Both the position numbers and the translations under genes were made by a program. Below are positions 53,207 through 61,789 of a stretch of 64,000 nt of DNA, piece by piece; the stretch's first letter is position 1; each line of letters begins with the position of its first letter. Source of the stretch: Costus lasius (lineage: Eukaryota > Streptophyta > Magnoliopsida > Zingiberales > Costaceae); the NCBI GenBank assembly GCA_027563935.2, contig CM050454.1:8832001-8896000 (forward strand). The letters are read 5' to 3'. The notes beneath the pieces were generated by a model. It made no database searches and was not told the origin of the DNA. It saw only the letters and a program-made list of their open reading frames with translations.

Positions 53207-55788
53207 TAGTACCGACTAGTATCATCTATACTTTGTGTTGGTATGGATTGATCTGATAGTGGGTGGGACTGATAAAAACCGGTATTTAGAACCTTATTTG
53301 CATAGGACAATAAATACATAGATGTATGGTAAAACTAGATACATGGACTCCCTATATACCATGTTATACTATTGATATCATAATATAAATATGCCTTGTA
53401 TATACCGATAGATATATCAATATATACTATGATACTTTAAAATTTAAACCATGTTACTATGCAATATAAGACTCATCTAGCTCCATCAAGTTACTTAAGA
53501 GTAAATAAGAAAAAAATATACCAAGACCTTATTCGTAAAAGACTAATTTTTTATCCCGTAACTAACATAGGTATACAACAACATGTGGTCCTGATGGTAT
53601 TAGTTGCAAACCTGGACTGGCAACGTGCCATGCTCGGACCCGTACATACCAGGCCGTAGAAAACCAATGGAACCTAGGTCAGTGAAAGAAAAAGAAGAGC
53701 AAGAGAAAGAAGAAGAAAAAAAGGAACCATTCGTCGCTCCTCCTTCCTCTCCTCTTCTCCTTCTCCTTCGCCTTCTTCTCCTTCTCCTTCGCCTGCTCGA
53801 TTCCACTCCACTACATCCTGCTACTCCGCCCCTTGGTCCAGTCAAGACCATCGAACCGATATGAATCAAAAAAATCAATCCACCAGTTTTTAAACATTGT
53901 TCAATGCTATAACTTAGCACATGTATCATTACAAGGTTATTGGTACATATTCACCATATTATGTTGTACGGATTGATTTTTTATTCCATGACTAAATATT
54001 GCATTGTATATTGTATTATTTGTAATGTTAAAATTTTGGGTAGAGTGTAGAGAGGTTGACCACCCTATGAAAGTAGAGTATATAATATAGCATCCCAAGA
54101 AAAAAAAGACTAACTCTACATTGCACTTCTAATTTCTTTTCCCTACCTCTTGGTTATACCTCTCACATGGTATAAAAACCATATAAAAACCAAAAACTAA
54201 TCCATAACATCTGCAGTATGTATATACATATGTATACGTATGTATATACGTATGTACACGTATATACATATATGTATGTATACATATACATATACATGTA
54301 TGTATGTATACATATACATATACATGTATGTATACATATACATGTATGTATACATATGTATACATATACATGTATGTATGTATACATATACATACATGTA
54401 TATGTATGTATACATATACATACATGTATATGTATGTATACATATACATACATGTATATGTATGTATACATATACATACATATATGTATGTATACATTTA
54501 TATATATGTATGTATACATATACATACATATATGTATGTATACATATATATATATGTATGTATACATATATATATATATATATATATAGTACCTTGTATA
54601 TAATATTTTAATAGTACCAACCAATACCATTGGTGTTATATGTCGATATGAATCCGAAGTTAGTCCGATAGTGGATTGGTATACCAGTACAAATCAGATA
54701 ATACAAAGAACTGATTAGTACCAAATGGTAGCGGTGGTACGGTCTGATTTTATATGAATGCTATCAATATCATATGTTGGTACATCTCAATCTAATGGCA
54801 GATCAGTATATTAGTACGGATAGCCACTTAAAACCTTAATCTCTCATTTTTAAGCTCTTTATATATATTGTCTTAATAAATTTGGATCAGCCAACTTCGC
54901 CCACTCATCAATACTAAAAAGCATCTTCCAGGAAGAGAAAAAGAATAATCGTCTCAAAGAGAATGAATAATCATCTCAAAGAAAAAAATGTTGTTTATCA
55001 AGGAATCCTATTCCTTGCACGTTTGTGACTAGCATACCATAAGGTCTCTAACTACAGAAAAAGTACAGCTCATGCATTGCGAACAGTATCAGTTTCAATT
55101 AGCCAAGAAACACAACACTTTCAAGAACAAGCTTAGTCAAAGTAGATTCCTTACTAAAGAAAATAGTGAAATACTTATATTATGTAGAGACAACTGAAAA
55201 CAAGTCTCCCCATGTTACTATTCATTGAAAATACTAGGCGGTTAATACCAGTATTTCATTCCTTGGTTGCAACCAATACAAAGAAACAAACCTTTGTCAA
55301 AAGAATGCATCCTATGCAAGCAGAAAATACATACAGAAATCTAAAAATAAGAGACCATATAACAAAGCATCCTATGCACTGGTTCAAGGAGTTTACGTGG
55401 TGCAGTAATATGAACAGCTAATAGATATAAAAATCTAAAATGAGAACATTTACTGTTCCCACATCTTCATTACATGTAGTCTGTTTTTGCATATCCCAAA
55501 GAAATCTAATGACAAAGATCCGCTGAAATTAAATCTAAAACTTTGTATTGGTACCTCTCCAAGAGTAACAGGCCTTCCAGTAACTGACGGATAGAAAGTA
55601 AGTGCAACAACACGAGTTAAAAAGTTCAATTCTCCCTCCAATTCTTCGAAGTCAAACAACAAAGGGAGGTAGGAATCCTCTTGAGAAAGTGAGCTCTTCC
55701 CAGTGACAGCTAAATCCTCCGGGTCAACTTTTCCAGTTAAAGGGATCAAAAGATTTGTCCCTTCTGGGCACTGGGGTATACATGCACC
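27288..55788 (-). CDS. SAC9: SAC9 phosphoinositide phosphatase, C-terminal half (5' end beyond window)
   Basis: Seven minus-strand exons, all phase 0, join in frame: 55788-55555, 52159-51689, 48029-47211, 29781-29584, 28968-28546, 28464-28243 and 27569-27288, encoding about 880 residues. Diagnostic joins are [43 protein letters not shown] and [16 protein letters not shown]. The end reads [20 protein letters not shown], characteristic of SAC9. In Arabidopsis SAC9 is a protein of about 1,600 residues with an N-terminal SAC phosphatase domain and a WW motif, controlling PI(4,5)P2 pools at the plasma membrane and endosomes. Those N-terminal parts are not in this window; their exons must lie right of 64000. 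Introns are 17.4, 3.7, 3.4 and more than 8 kb, filled with transposons. All exon borders are GT-AG and no stop interrupts them, so the gene looks functional. Confidence 0.9.
27830..28130. repeat. Dispersed GGTAC/ACCGGT-motif repeat in SAC9 intron
   Basis: Dense in ggtacat, ccagtactgg, gtgtcggtacatat and accggtcc words in both orientations. It ends near aatgtcagtattccag. Same family as blocks at 48.7, 50.7, 53.1, 53.6, 54.6, 56.3, 56.6 and 63.9 kb. Confidence 0.6.
28243..28464 (-). CDS. SAC9: SAC9 exon (second from 3' end)
   Basis: Acceptor ctgcag before GTGCCCTGTGAAGC; donor CAG/GTAATC at 28243. 74 codons including [20 protein letters not shown]. Confidence 0.88.
28546..28968 (-). CDS. SAC9: SAC9 exon (third from 3' end)
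   Basis: Acceptor tatag before GTTCAGATTTGGGC; donor AGA/GTATGC at 28546. 141 codons including [19 protein letters not shown]. Confidence 0.88.
29584..29781 (-). CDS. SAC9: SAC9 exon (fourth from 3' end)
   Basis: Acceptor tttgcag before GTGGAAACAGC; donor ACA/GTAAGA at 29584. 66 codons including [19 protein letters not shown]. The intron upstream of it is the 17.4-kb one. Confidence 0.88.
29990..32286. other. SAC9 intron sequence without recognised genes
   Basis: AT-rich. A possible worn LTR remnant lies at about 30768-31020, starting TGTTATGGGCC with TATA-like ttataaatagagg near 30856 and no partner copy. Nothing else was identified. Confidence 0.4.
32287..32424 (-). repeat. 3' LTR of the copia relic (shortened)
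   Basis: On the minus strand it begins TGTTGAGAATAAAT after the purine tract and matches the 5' LTR at 46325-46505 (shared atgttatattagtt, attatgtctta, ttttttttttct). It is about 40 bp shorter, so it has a deletion. Confidence 0.7.
32440..32870 (-). pseudogene. Copia RNase H domain, degenerate
   Basis: The minus strand gives [10 protein letters not shown] (from the usual YsDADWAGs motif), later a YDN motif, [12 protein letters not shown], and the Cys/Leu-rich end before the purine tract. Several stops and frameshifts. Confidence 0.7.
32930..33703. mobile_element. GC-core element with inverted ends and flanking 36-bp duplication
   Basis: The ends are inverted repeats: TACTAGGAGGGAT at the left (about 32944) and ATCCCTCCTAGTA at the right (about 33680-33692). 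The core (33100-33560) is GC-rich with many gagctcgcc units. About 36 bp (TATTCTAATATTTTCATAAT followed by AGCTTCCCAGTGACC) occurs on both sides (about 32905-32940 and 33705-33740). It interrupts the copia RNase H/RT region. Open frames inside are repeat artefacts. Confidence 0.6.
33895..33932. repeat. (GGAT)n microsatellite
   Basis: About seven GGAT units. Confidence 0.85.
34720..35210 (-). pseudogene. Copia reverse transcriptase, degenerate
   Basis: The minus strand gives [23 protein letters not shown] and later pieces matching the conserved start of copia RT (GCKWVFxVKYxxDG...RLVAKGF). At least six stops interrupt it. Confidence 0.65.
35234..35431. mobile_element. hAT-type MITE
   Basis: Inverted ends CAGTGGCGGATCTAGGA and GTGGCTCCGCCACTA are the signature of a widespread plant hAT MITE group. 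An 8-bp flanking pair, GGTGAGCC (35226-35233) and GGTGAGTA (35432-35439), matches at 6 of 8 positions, as expected for an old 8-bp target duplication. No coding capacity. Confidence 0.8.
35447..35624. mobile_element. MITE with GTGTTTGGCA ends
   Basis: Starts AGGTGTGTTTGGCA and ends TGTCAAACGCACCCT, an inverted pair; the interior also pairs (gagcaacctttac with gtaaaagttgctc). Superfamily not assigned. Confidence 0.7.
35690..36880. mobile_element. Composite element: TCGGTAAA-type repeat carrying a GC-rich core
   Basis: The outer parts (35690-35870 and 36750-36880) have ggtaaaac, ttaccaattt and taaattcggta words like the 5018-5561 insert, and match it at the ends (gagcaatc; gaatgctta). Between them lies a second unit with pyrimidine/purine flanks around a GC core of about 500 bp (36030-36480). 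Confidence 0.5.
36036..36480. repeat. Tandem repeats in GC-rich core
   Basis: The words tcgacaccaa, ggagcagaggcgg, cggctggcgagctc and gctcttccgga recur four to six times with spacing of roughly 55-110 bp. Long open frames in several phases result from this periodicity. Confidence 0.7.
37124..38636 (+). repeat. 5' LTR of gypsy-type element
   Basis: 1513 bp, TGATGAGTTGCATTT to GGACGCATCA. It contains several cacggccgtg-type inverted motifs (37380-37630). Confidence 0.88.
38930..39921 (+). pseudogene. Gypsy-type gag remnant
   Basis: Open pieces at 39055-39336, 39393-39701 and 39631-39921 are separated by stops and frame changes. The first has [14 protein letters not shown], a C-X2-C-X4-H-X4-C zinc knuckle, followed by [10 protein letters not shown] and later LEAMLKNSI, the pattern of Athila-type gag C-termini. 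The later pieces are acidic, without known domains. Confidence 0.6.
40400..40640 (+). repeat. Interior copies of the CACGGCCGTG motif
   Basis: Words such as ttcacgtggccgtgag, tcacggccgcagcc and ctcacgggccatgaa resemble those in both LTRs but sit in the interior of the element. Confidence 0.55.
40650..42427 (+). other. 3' non-coding interior of the gypsy-type element
   Basis: No open frame above about 60 codons and no pol motifs. AT-rich, ending in a purine tract before the 3' LTR. Confidence 0.6.
42428..43867 (+). repeat. 3' LTR of gypsy-type element
   Basis: 1440 bp, TGATGAGTTGCATTT to GGACGCATCA. It differs from the 5' LTR by many substitutions and a net 73-bp length difference, so the insertion is not recent. 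Confidence 0.88.
43873..44221 (-). pseudogene. Copia integrase C-terminal fragment
   Basis: The minus strand reads [20 protein letters not shown] then LGYSRV and YDVTFY-like sequence, the conserved integrase C-terminal block of copia pol. Frameshifts interrupt it. It belongs to the 32287-46505 relic. Confidence 0.75.
44240..45450. other. Further inserted repeats inside the copia relic
   Basis: Contains a CT-rich minisatellite (44506-44652), flanks with acccgacccaattt and gagttggagtcaag, and an AT-rich region at 44950-45300 with repeated ctatagtggcactatag-like words. No gene recognised. Confidence 0.45.
44506..44652. repeat. 49-bp minisatellite, three units
   Basis: GCTCTTGCCATTGCACATTG plus CTCCCTCCCTTCTCCACACT and CCCCTTCCC repeats three times with few changes. 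The apparent open frames on both strands follow from it. Confidence 0.85.
45456..45746 (-). rRNA. 25S rRNA gene fragment (5' part, pseudogene)
   Basis: On the minus strand: CCCGCTGAGTTTAAGCATAT, then aataagcggagg, aagaaacttacaaagattcc, ccctagtaacggcgagtg, gggcccaagtcccctggaaa, ggggcgcctgggagggtgag, ccgcaccacgaggtgctgtc and gggttgtttgggaatgcagc, ending at ggcggtaaattcc. This is the conserved start of plant 25S rRNA, about 290 bp. Substitutions (for example a changed aatcgg/gtggca stretch) show it is not under rRNA constraint. It lies abruptly inside the degenerate copia gag. Confidence 0.92.
45753..46180 (-). pseudogene. Copia gag, degenerate
   Basis: The minus strand gives [18 protein letters not shown], [19 protein letters not shown] and [10 protein letters not shown] pieces in shifting frames, as in gag of Ty1/copia elements. 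The rDNA fragment cuts it at 45746. Confidence 0.65.
46325..46505 (-). repeat. 5' LTR of the copia relic
   Basis: Begins TGTTGAGAAATAAG on the minus strand at 46505 and ends ctgctctaac before a worn primer site. Partner of 32287-32424. Confidence 0.7.
46506..47210. other. SAC9 intron flank, nothing recognised
   Basis: Ordinary intron-like sequence between the copia relic and the exon ending at 47211. Confidence 0.55.
47211..48029 (-). CDS. SAC9: SAC9 exon (fifth from 3' end)
   Basis: Acceptor tttcag before GGTAGGACTTTTG; donor CAG/GTAATC at 47211. 273 codons. It contains [20 protein letters not shown] and a cysteine-rich stretch ([41 protein letters not shown]) that looks metal-binding. Confidence 0.9.
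48700..48830. repeat. GGTAC-motif dispersed repeat
   Basis: Words cttgtaccagccgat, taggtaccgacacac and accaagttggtactgg; accaagttggtat also occurs near 27893. Confidence 0.55.
49320..50450. other. GC-rich gene-like island inside SAC9 intron
   Basis: A sharp rise in GC with long open frames on both strands: plus 49847-50233 (opening [20 protein letters not shown]), minus 50433-50107 ([20 protein letters not shown]), plus 49385-49771 and minus 49777-49394. A TATA-like cataaaaccc lies at about 49781, 65 bp before the 49847 start. No family recognised. It may be a captured host gene fragment or a nested gene. It ends at the repeat starting near 50460. Confidence 0.35.
50460..50990. repeat. GGTACCGGT-motif repeat with GC core
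   Basis: Starts ttgtaccggttcaagcaagg and continues with a purine-rich gaagaggaagacg tract, gtaccgcccggtttttacgg, tccagtaccggtccggtggc, a ggcggaagcagcg core, and ggtacataccggtactgtac near the end (50930-50955). The same words and the purine tract occur at 53.6-53.9 kb and near 6.9 kb. Confidence 0.65.
51000..51688. other. SAC9 intron, nothing recognised
   Basis: AT-rich intron-like sequence up to the exon ending at 51689. Confidence 0.55.
51689..52159 (-). CDS. SAC9: SAC9 exon (sixth from 3' end)
   Basis: Acceptor ctgcag before ATTGAAGTGC; donor AAG/GTAAGG at 51689. 157 codons: EVLGLSLPW, then a Ser/Asn-rich, probably disordered stretch, then [16 protein letters not shown]. Confidence 0.88.
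52160..53080. other. SAC9 intron, nothing recognised
   Basis: No coding or repeat structure seen before the repeat block at 53.09 kb. Confidence 0.55.
53090..53300. repeat. GGTAC-motif repeat with internal (ATTT)n microsatellite
   Basis: Flanking words tctggtattggtataagg and taaaaaccggtatttagaac surround tgtgtatatatata and about 13 ATTT units (53153-53203). Confidence 0.75.
53590..53880. repeat. GGTAC-family repeat with purine/pyrimidine core
   Basis: Starts cgtgccatgctcggacccgt and acataccaggccg, then a gaaaaagaagagc tract and a cttctccttctcc tract. Ends near tcgaaccgatatgaa. The open frames on both strands are simple-sequence artefacts. Confidence 0.6.
54210..54590. repeat. TGTATACATA microsatellite with 28-bp higher-order unit
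   Basis: About 380 bp of alternating tgtatg, tacata and tatata steps. Between about 54370 and 54480 a 28-bp unit (TGTATGTATACATATACATA plus CATGTATA) repeats about four times. It is self-complementary and open in many frames, none of them genes. Confidence 0.9.
54590..54840. repeat. GGTAC-motif dispersed repeat
   Basis: Words accaaccaataccattggtg, ggtggtacggtctgat, gttggtacatctcaat and gtatattagtacggat. The microsatellite at 54.2-54.59 kb sits inside this repeat, as at 53.1 kb. Confidence 0.6.
55555..55788 (-). CDS. SAC9: SAC9 exon (most 5' exon in window)
   Basis: Acceptor ctgcag before GGTGCATGTATACC; donor GAG/GTACCA at 55555. 78 codons including [20 protein letters not shown] and PVTLGE. 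Confidence 0.88.
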
Positions 55789-55806
55789 CTGCAGAAATGA
55801 AACCAC

Positions 55807-56229
55807 TTGAGTAACTTCAAAAACTAAAAAATGCTCAAGTGAATAAACAAGACATAAAAGATCAAGGGATAAGAGAGGAAAATCTTCAACAATGCGACAA
55901 AAGAACTACGTAATTAATATGTTTACCGGTCTAAGGATTTGGAAATATAAATTATAGTGATGTATTGGTTGTGGGATTGTGTTCGGAAGATAAAAAAATG
56001 GAAAAAAGGCATATGATAAAAAAAATTCTAAAAATCGATGAATTGTTAGAAACATAGAATAGCAGTATGCCAATGTTCTTTGATGGTAGTCAAAGCAAGT
56101 CAATTTTCTATGATCAAACGGACTTACGGACATGGACATTAAAGAATGCAATCACTAACTATATTAATAACTTTTGCTTATTCTTTATAGACTAGATTCT
56201 CTCTTATAGTCTTATAGTATAAATTTTCG
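55807..56229. other. SAC9 intron, nothing recognised
   Basis: AT-rich sequence upstream of the exon at 55788. Confidence 0.5.
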
Positions 56230-56834
56230 ATCTGTATTACTCAGAACAGGTGGTATGTACTAGTACTAGTATTTTATATACCATTCTAAAAATGGTATAT
56301 TACTAATTGGTATTATCATACTGATACATACAAAAACAATAATGAATAGGTACACTAGTACATATCAATATTTAAATCCTTGGGTTCATTTATACTATGT
56401 CTGCATAAATCCACAACATATGAATAGGTATATCGTTCGAAGCTTCTGGCGGAAGCTCTGGTTCGAAGCTTCCGGCGGTAGAAGCGTTCTGCCGCCTGGT
56501 TATGAACCGGCTCGCCGGACTAATTCCTCGAACCTTGGTTGATACCAATTGGTGCAGATACTATTAGTACCGCATTGTACTAGTAGAGTAGTAGGTACCA
56601 ATGTTCTAAAATCCAATTCGTACCGCATGGCAATTTATATCAGTTCGAGCAGGTTCGACCTGTAGCAAAATGGAGTGGAAGAACAAAGAAGTAAAAGAAT
56701 AACAAGAGGAAGCTGCTCGCGGTGCAAGGCTGAAAGCAAGATTTAAAATTTTGGTCGTACCAGGCATACTGACACTACCGATCCTGATGGTACTATCTCG
56801 AAGTAGTATGTAATGCCTGGTAGCAGTACGAAAC
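56230..56834. repeat. Cluster of GGTAC-motif repeats
   Basis: At least two units. One (56240-56600) has a cggcggaagctctggttcga/gcttccggcggtag core; one (56600-56834) has accgcatggcaa, ttcgagcaggttcgacc and ggtagcagtacgaaac. The copia element entered the second. Confidence 0.55.
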
Positions 56835-57069
56835 TATTGGAAATCATAACCGGAAAGAAATCAAAGTGGCTGATTTTTAAGGGATTAGTTGACCAATTCT
56901 TGTTACTGTAAATAGCCTTGACATATCGTAATTAGGCAGGATTTTTCGGGGAATTTATTCTGTAATTTAGTTTCTTTTTTTGATGATTGTAAAGGCTGTA
57001 TGTAGCCTATTTATACTATGTAATTTCACATAAGCAAGTAGAATTTTCTTTGAGTCCCATTTATCTTGA
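56835..57069 (+). repeat. 5' LTR of copia element
   Basis: TATTGGAAATCATAACCGGA to TTATCTTGA. The first bases are probably a mutated TGTTGG. TATA-like ctatttatactatg lies near 57009. Confidence 0.88.
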
Positions 57070-57111
57070 TAGTATCAGAGAAAGAAAAGGAAAAAAATAA
57101 AGTTTTTTCGT

Positions 57112-57934
57112 GTGAGTGTGAGTGATCATAACCAGCCATGGACGGTAGCAAGAAGACAGACGTTTCCGCTGCAATCTGTCTCTTCTCCGACTTATTCTTC
57201 TTCTATTTCTCCGGCTATCACTCAATCTTACAGTGATAATGCCACCCTTCAAATAACCCAGCATAAACTGAATGGAAAAACTTTCCTTCAGTGGTCTCAA
57301 TCCGTCCAAATGGTGTTTCGGGGAAGAGGCAAGATGGGTTACATCAATGGAGATTTTGGAAAGCCAAGCCATGATGATCCTTAAAGATGTGCGGCTTGGG
57401 AGTCCAACAACTCCATTGTTATGGCATGGCTAACAAACTCAATGGAACCGAGTATTAGCCATAGTTATTTATTCTTTAAAATAGCAAAAGCAATATAGGA
57501 TGCTGTCAAAGAAAACTACTCTGACTTTGAGAACTCTTCTCAAATTTTCGAGATTAAGATGCGGCTGAAAGAGTTTCGGCAAGGGAAACTAGATGTCACG
57601 GGCTCCTACAACTCACTGAAGGCTTTATGGCAGGAACTTGATCTTTTCTATGTATGAAGCTGATTGGAGAGAACTTGAAGACCACATGAAGTTCAAGGCT
57701 CACCTCAACAAGGAACGGCTTTATGAATTTCTTGCGGGACTCAATCGCGATCTCGATGAAGTAAGAGGAAGGATTTTGGGTCGAAAGTCCTTGCCTGCAA
57801 TTGGAGAAGCTTTTGCAGAAGTGAGAAGGGAAGAGAATAGACGACGCGTGATGCTTGGCAACTCAAAGGACCAAAATCCAGCAACCAACCAGGTTACAGC
57901 AGCTGGGAGCGACCAATGGAGACAACAGTCCTAG
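57112..57934 (+). pseudogene. Copia gag, N-terminal and middle part
   Basis: The frame starting at 57112 contains LNGKTFLQWSQSVQMVFRGR. It stops at 57384, then can be followed (AWLTNSMEP, YNSLKALWQELD) to a frame change near 57650. The next segment runs HMKFKAHLNKERLYEFLAGL and ends at about 57934. Typical plant copia Gag sequence. Confidence 0.85.
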
Positions 57935-58812
57935 CAGTGAACAAAACAGGAAGTTTTCAAGGTAATAGAAACCCAAATACGCCAAGAGAGAGGCCATGGT
58001 GTAACCACTGCAACAAGCAAGGACATACCAGAGAGAATTGCTTTCACATCCATGGATTCCCACAGAACTGGAAGTCTCATGGACCTAAAGACAAGAGAGC
58101 CCTCCACAATGTCTTTGAAGGTGATCCTGCTTTAGAAGAGCCGAACAAAGACAAGGGATTAAATGTTGTCCTAACCAAGACCCAACTGGAGGCTCTCCCT
58201 CGAATCCTCAACCAAGCACAGACACCGAATTCCTCCACCAAGGCATATACTGCAACCTACAAAGGTACTGCTCTACATACTAAGTCTCAACCTAATTGGA
58301 TCCTCGATTCGGGTGCAACAGATCATATGACAGGTAACGCTACCTTGTTCTACACTTACACCCCATGCAATGATAGAACTCGGGTTCAGATAGCAGATGG
58401 GTCATATTCCATAGTGGCAGGAAAAGGGTCAATTCGACTAACCCAAGATAAAAACTTTCTGACTAAGTTCACTTCCACTTGTCCTGAAATACAGGAGCAA
58501 ACCTTGGGGAAGACGATTGGGAGTGCTAGAGAGGAGGATGGACTCTACCACTTTGTGAACAAGACATCTCAAAGTAAACCAGTAACCACAAATAATTACA
58601 TGGCTACTACTACTTCCAATAATGACGTAATAATGTGGCACCATAGGTTAGGCCATCCAAATTTCCACTATCTTAAACGTTTGCTACCTGAATTGTTTCT
58701 TAACAAAAATCCTAGCAATTTTTTGTGTGAAAGCTGTCAGTTTGCAAAACACACTTGTTCCTTGTTCCTTATCCCATTAAGCCCTATGTTGAATCTCGTC
58801 CCTTTGCTCTAA
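57916..58812 (+). pseudogene. Copia gag knuckle, protease and integrase zinc region
   Basis: One open segment of 298 codons: knuckle CNHCNKQGHTRENC, protease motif WILDSGATDHMTG, then the pre-integrase HHRLGHPNFHYL with CESCQFAKH (an HHCC zinc site). It ends in a frameshift near 58770. The protease region is shortened downstream of its active-site DSG. Confidence 0.88.
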
Positions 58813-59698
58813 TCCATAGTGATATATGGGGTGCATCTCGTGTTAAGAATCCTATTTCTGGAACTCGATGGTTTATTACATTTATAGATGATCACATGAG
58901 AGTTTGCTGGGTATACTTGTTGAAAGAAAAGTCGGAGGCAACAAAAATTTTTCAGTCTTTTCAGTCCATGATAAAAAACCAATTTCAAACCTCCATACAA
59001 GTTCTTAGAACTTAGGTCAGGAATATTTCAATACTATTCTAGGCCAACACCTAGCTCAATAGGGAATTATACACCAAAGTTCCTGCCCAGATACACGTCA
59101 ACAAAATGGAGTTTCAGAAAGAAAAAATCGTCACCTTTTGGAGGTAGCTAGAGCACTTATGTTCACAATGCACATGTCTAAGTATCTCTAGGGAGAAACA
59201 ATTTTGACTGCATCTTACCTTATTAATCAAATGCCTTCCAAAGTCCTAAAATTCAAAACCCCACTTTTTGTTCTTCAAACCACCTATCCTCATTTTTACT
59301 CATCATCTTCACTCCCTTTAAAGGTCTTTGGATGCTCAGCCTTTGTTCATAACACAAAACTCAATCTCTCCAAACTTGATCCTCGCTCCACTAAATGTGT
59401 TTTCATTGGGTACTCCTCAACTCAAAAGGGCTACAAATGTTACTCGCCAAGACTAAAACGACTATTTGTCTCACGAGATATCACATTCTTTGAAACAGAA
59501 CCATTCTTTCCACCAACCCCTCTTCAGGGGGAGAATTTGAGTGAAGAAGAATCATGGGATTCAATCGTGTCTAATCAAACCAAAAATCTATCTGAACAGA
59601 ATTCTCAAACCCCATCCTCACCACAAGCTGAACAGATAACCCCCATCTCTGAACCTCTTGAATCTATGTTTCCCATATTACAACATGACTTGGAATAG
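58755..59698 (+). pseudogene. Copia integrase core and C-terminus, broken
   Basis: Pieces 58755-59015 (SDIWGASRVKNPISGTRWFI) and 59204-59698 (FGCSAFVHNTKLNLSKLDPR, FIGYSSTQKGYKCYSP), with stops between. The central core around 59020-59110 is damaged. Confidence 0.82.
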
Positions 59699-59841
59699 AT
59701 TACTAGCAGGTTAGATCATCCGAACTTGCAAGTTCATTCAAGAAGACAATGTTCACAAGGTGTGGATACATCTAAGACTCTACCCTCTCAAGAGTTTGAC
59801 CCGGGGATAGCTCCAGACCAGAAGATACAACCCAACCAGAA

Positions 59842-60514
59842 ATGGTGGATTCAGCAATTTCTGTTCAACCTGAGTCACATATTGAGCTACATGACCTGCC
59901 AATAGCTTGGAGGAAAGGGGTGAGATCTTGTACTCTTCATCCAATCTCACGATATGTATCGTATGATTGCTTGTCTCCAAATTTTCGATGCTTTGTCACT
60001 AAAATGTCCAACATTGAGATCCCTAAGTCAATAGAAGAGGCACTAAAGATCCCAGAATGGAACCAAGCTATTGAGGAAGAGATGAAAGCACTAATCAAGA
60101 ATGAAACTTGAGAAATTGTTGACCTGCCTCGAGGAAAGAAACCAGTGGGCTGCAAATGGGTTTTCACAGTCAAATACAAAGCTGATGGGAGTGTAGAAAG
60201 GTATAAAGCAAGATTAGTGGCGAAAGGATTTACTCAAACTTATGGGGTTGACTACCAAGAGACCTTTGCTCCAATTGCTCAATACAGTCAGAGTATTGCT
60301 TTCCCTTGCCGCAAACTTAGATTGGCCTCTACAACAACTCGATGTGAAAAATGCGTTTCTGAACGGCGAACTACATGAGGAAGTCTACATGAGTGTTCCG
60401 CCAAGTTTTGAAGCAAATAGTAAGAAGGCGTGTCACTTAAGAAAATCTCTTTATGGACTAAAACAGTCACCAAGAGTGTGGTTTGGTAGATTTACGAAGG
60501 CCATGGAAAAATAG
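59842..60514 (+). pseudogene. Copia reverse transcriptase, first part, broken
   Basis: The linker leads to MKALIKNET, then a stop. It continues [20 protein letters not shown] and [20 protein letters not shown], a frameshift near 60290, then [19 protein letters not shown] and [19 protein letters not shown]. Confidence 0.88.
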
Positions 60515-60544
60515 GGATATCATCAAGCTCAAAATGATCACACC

Positions 60545-61018
60545 TTGTTTATTAAACACGGCAAGGAGGGTAAACTCACAGTCTTGATAGTCTATGTCGA
60601 TGACATCATAGTGATTGGAAGTGATGATGAGGAAATGAAGACATTGAAAAGGTACTTAAGTGAAGAGTTTGAGTTAAAAGATCTAGGAGTCCTAAGGTAT
60701 TTCTTGGGAATGGAGGTGGCAAGGAATAGAACAGGGATCTCTATATCTCAGAGAAAATACATACTTGATCTCTTACAAGAAACTAGGATGTTAGGGTGTA
60801 GGCCAGCTGATACTCCAATGGAACCCAATCTCAAATTGGGATGTGGAGAAGAAGATGAATGTGTCGATAAGGGGAGATACCAGAGACTGGTTGAAAGACT
60901 AATCTACCTCTCGCACACACGACCTGACATTGCATTCCCAGTTAGCGTAGTCAGCCAATTTATGCACCAACCAAAAAGGTGTCACATGGAACTATCTACA
61001 GGATTCTTCGATACCTAA
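60545..61018 (+). pseudogene. Copia reverse transcriptase, catalytic YVDD part
   Basis: Contains LIVYVDDIIVIGSDD (catalytic YVDD), LKDLGVLRYFLGMEVAR and the thumb-region PDIAFPVSVVSQFM. Frame changes at its end near 61000. Confidence 0.9.
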
Positions 61019-61536
61019 AAGGGACACCAGGAAAAGGTCTATTATTCAGGAAAAATGAGAAAATGCAGGTTGATGTCTATACTGATGCAGATTGGGCGGG
61101 ATCAGTTACAGATAGAAGATCTACTTTGGGCTATTGTACTCAAGTATGGGGGAATCTTGTAACATGGAGAAGTAAAAAGCAGGCTGTGGTTCATCGTAGT
61201 AGTGCTGAAGCTGAATTCCGAGTGGTCGCTCATGGGGTATGCGAAGGAATATGGTTGACTAGATTGTTGGAAGAACTAAAAGTTCCTTACAAAGAGCCTA
61301 TGAAGCTTTATTGTGATAACAAAGCAGCCATCAATATAGCTCATAATCCAGTTCATCATGACAGAACAAAGCATGTAGAAATTGATAGACATTTCAACAA
61401 GGAAAAGATTGAGAATGGGAGTGTGTGTATGGTCTACGTACCCACTAAACAACAAGTTGCAGATATGCTGACAAAAAGTCTACTGAAACGTGAGTTTGTA
61501 GAAATATTAAACAAGTTGAACTTGATTAACGTCTAA
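60979..61536 (+). pseudogene. Copia RNase H
   Basis: YLKGTPGKGLLF, TDADWAGSVTDRRSTLGYC, SSAEAEFR, LYCDNKAAINIAHNPVHHDR, KHVEIDRHF and VADMLTKSL are all present; the frame is open to its stop just before the purine tract. Confidence 0.9.
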
Positions 61537-61554
61537 GCTCAACTTGAGGGGGAG

Positions 61555-61789
61555 TAATGGAAATCATAACTGGAAAGAAATCAAAGTGGCTGATTTTTAA
61601 GGGATTAGTTGACCAATTCTTGTTACTGTAAATAACCTTGACAGATTGTAATTAGGCAGGATTTTTAGGGGAATTTATTCTGTAATTTAGTTTTTTTTTT
61701 CGATGATTGTAAAGGCTGTATGTAGCCTATTTATACTATATAATTTCACAGAAGCAAGTAGAATTTTCTTTGAGTCCCATTTATCTTGA
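61555..61789 (+). repeat. 3' LTR of copia element
   Basis: 235 bp, TAATGGAAATCATAACTGG to TTATCTTGA. It differs from the 5' LTR at roughly ten positions by eye. Confidence 0.88.

Larger units (their letters stand above)
56835..61789 (+). mobile_element. Ty1/copia retrotransposon, both LTRs, coding region broken
   Basis: Two 235-bp LTRs (56835-57069, 61555-61789) flank one gag-pol region in order gag, protease, integrase, RT, RNase H. GAAAC lies on both outer sides (56830-56834, 61790-61794), giving the target duplication. Primer site tagtatcagag follows the 5' LTR; purine tract ttgagggggag precedes the 3' LTR. Several stops and frameshifts and a shortened integrase make it inactive as read. 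It sits in the SAC9 intron in the opposite orientation to the gene. Confidence 0.92.

Noticed and set aside
53600..53929. Poly-Arg/poly-Leu frames
   Set aside because: Produced by purine/pyrimidine simple sequence within a dispersed repeat.
54129..54630. Six open frames of 99-155 codons rich in Tyr, Ile, Met and Thr
   Set aside because: Translations of a microsatellite lacking stops in all frames.
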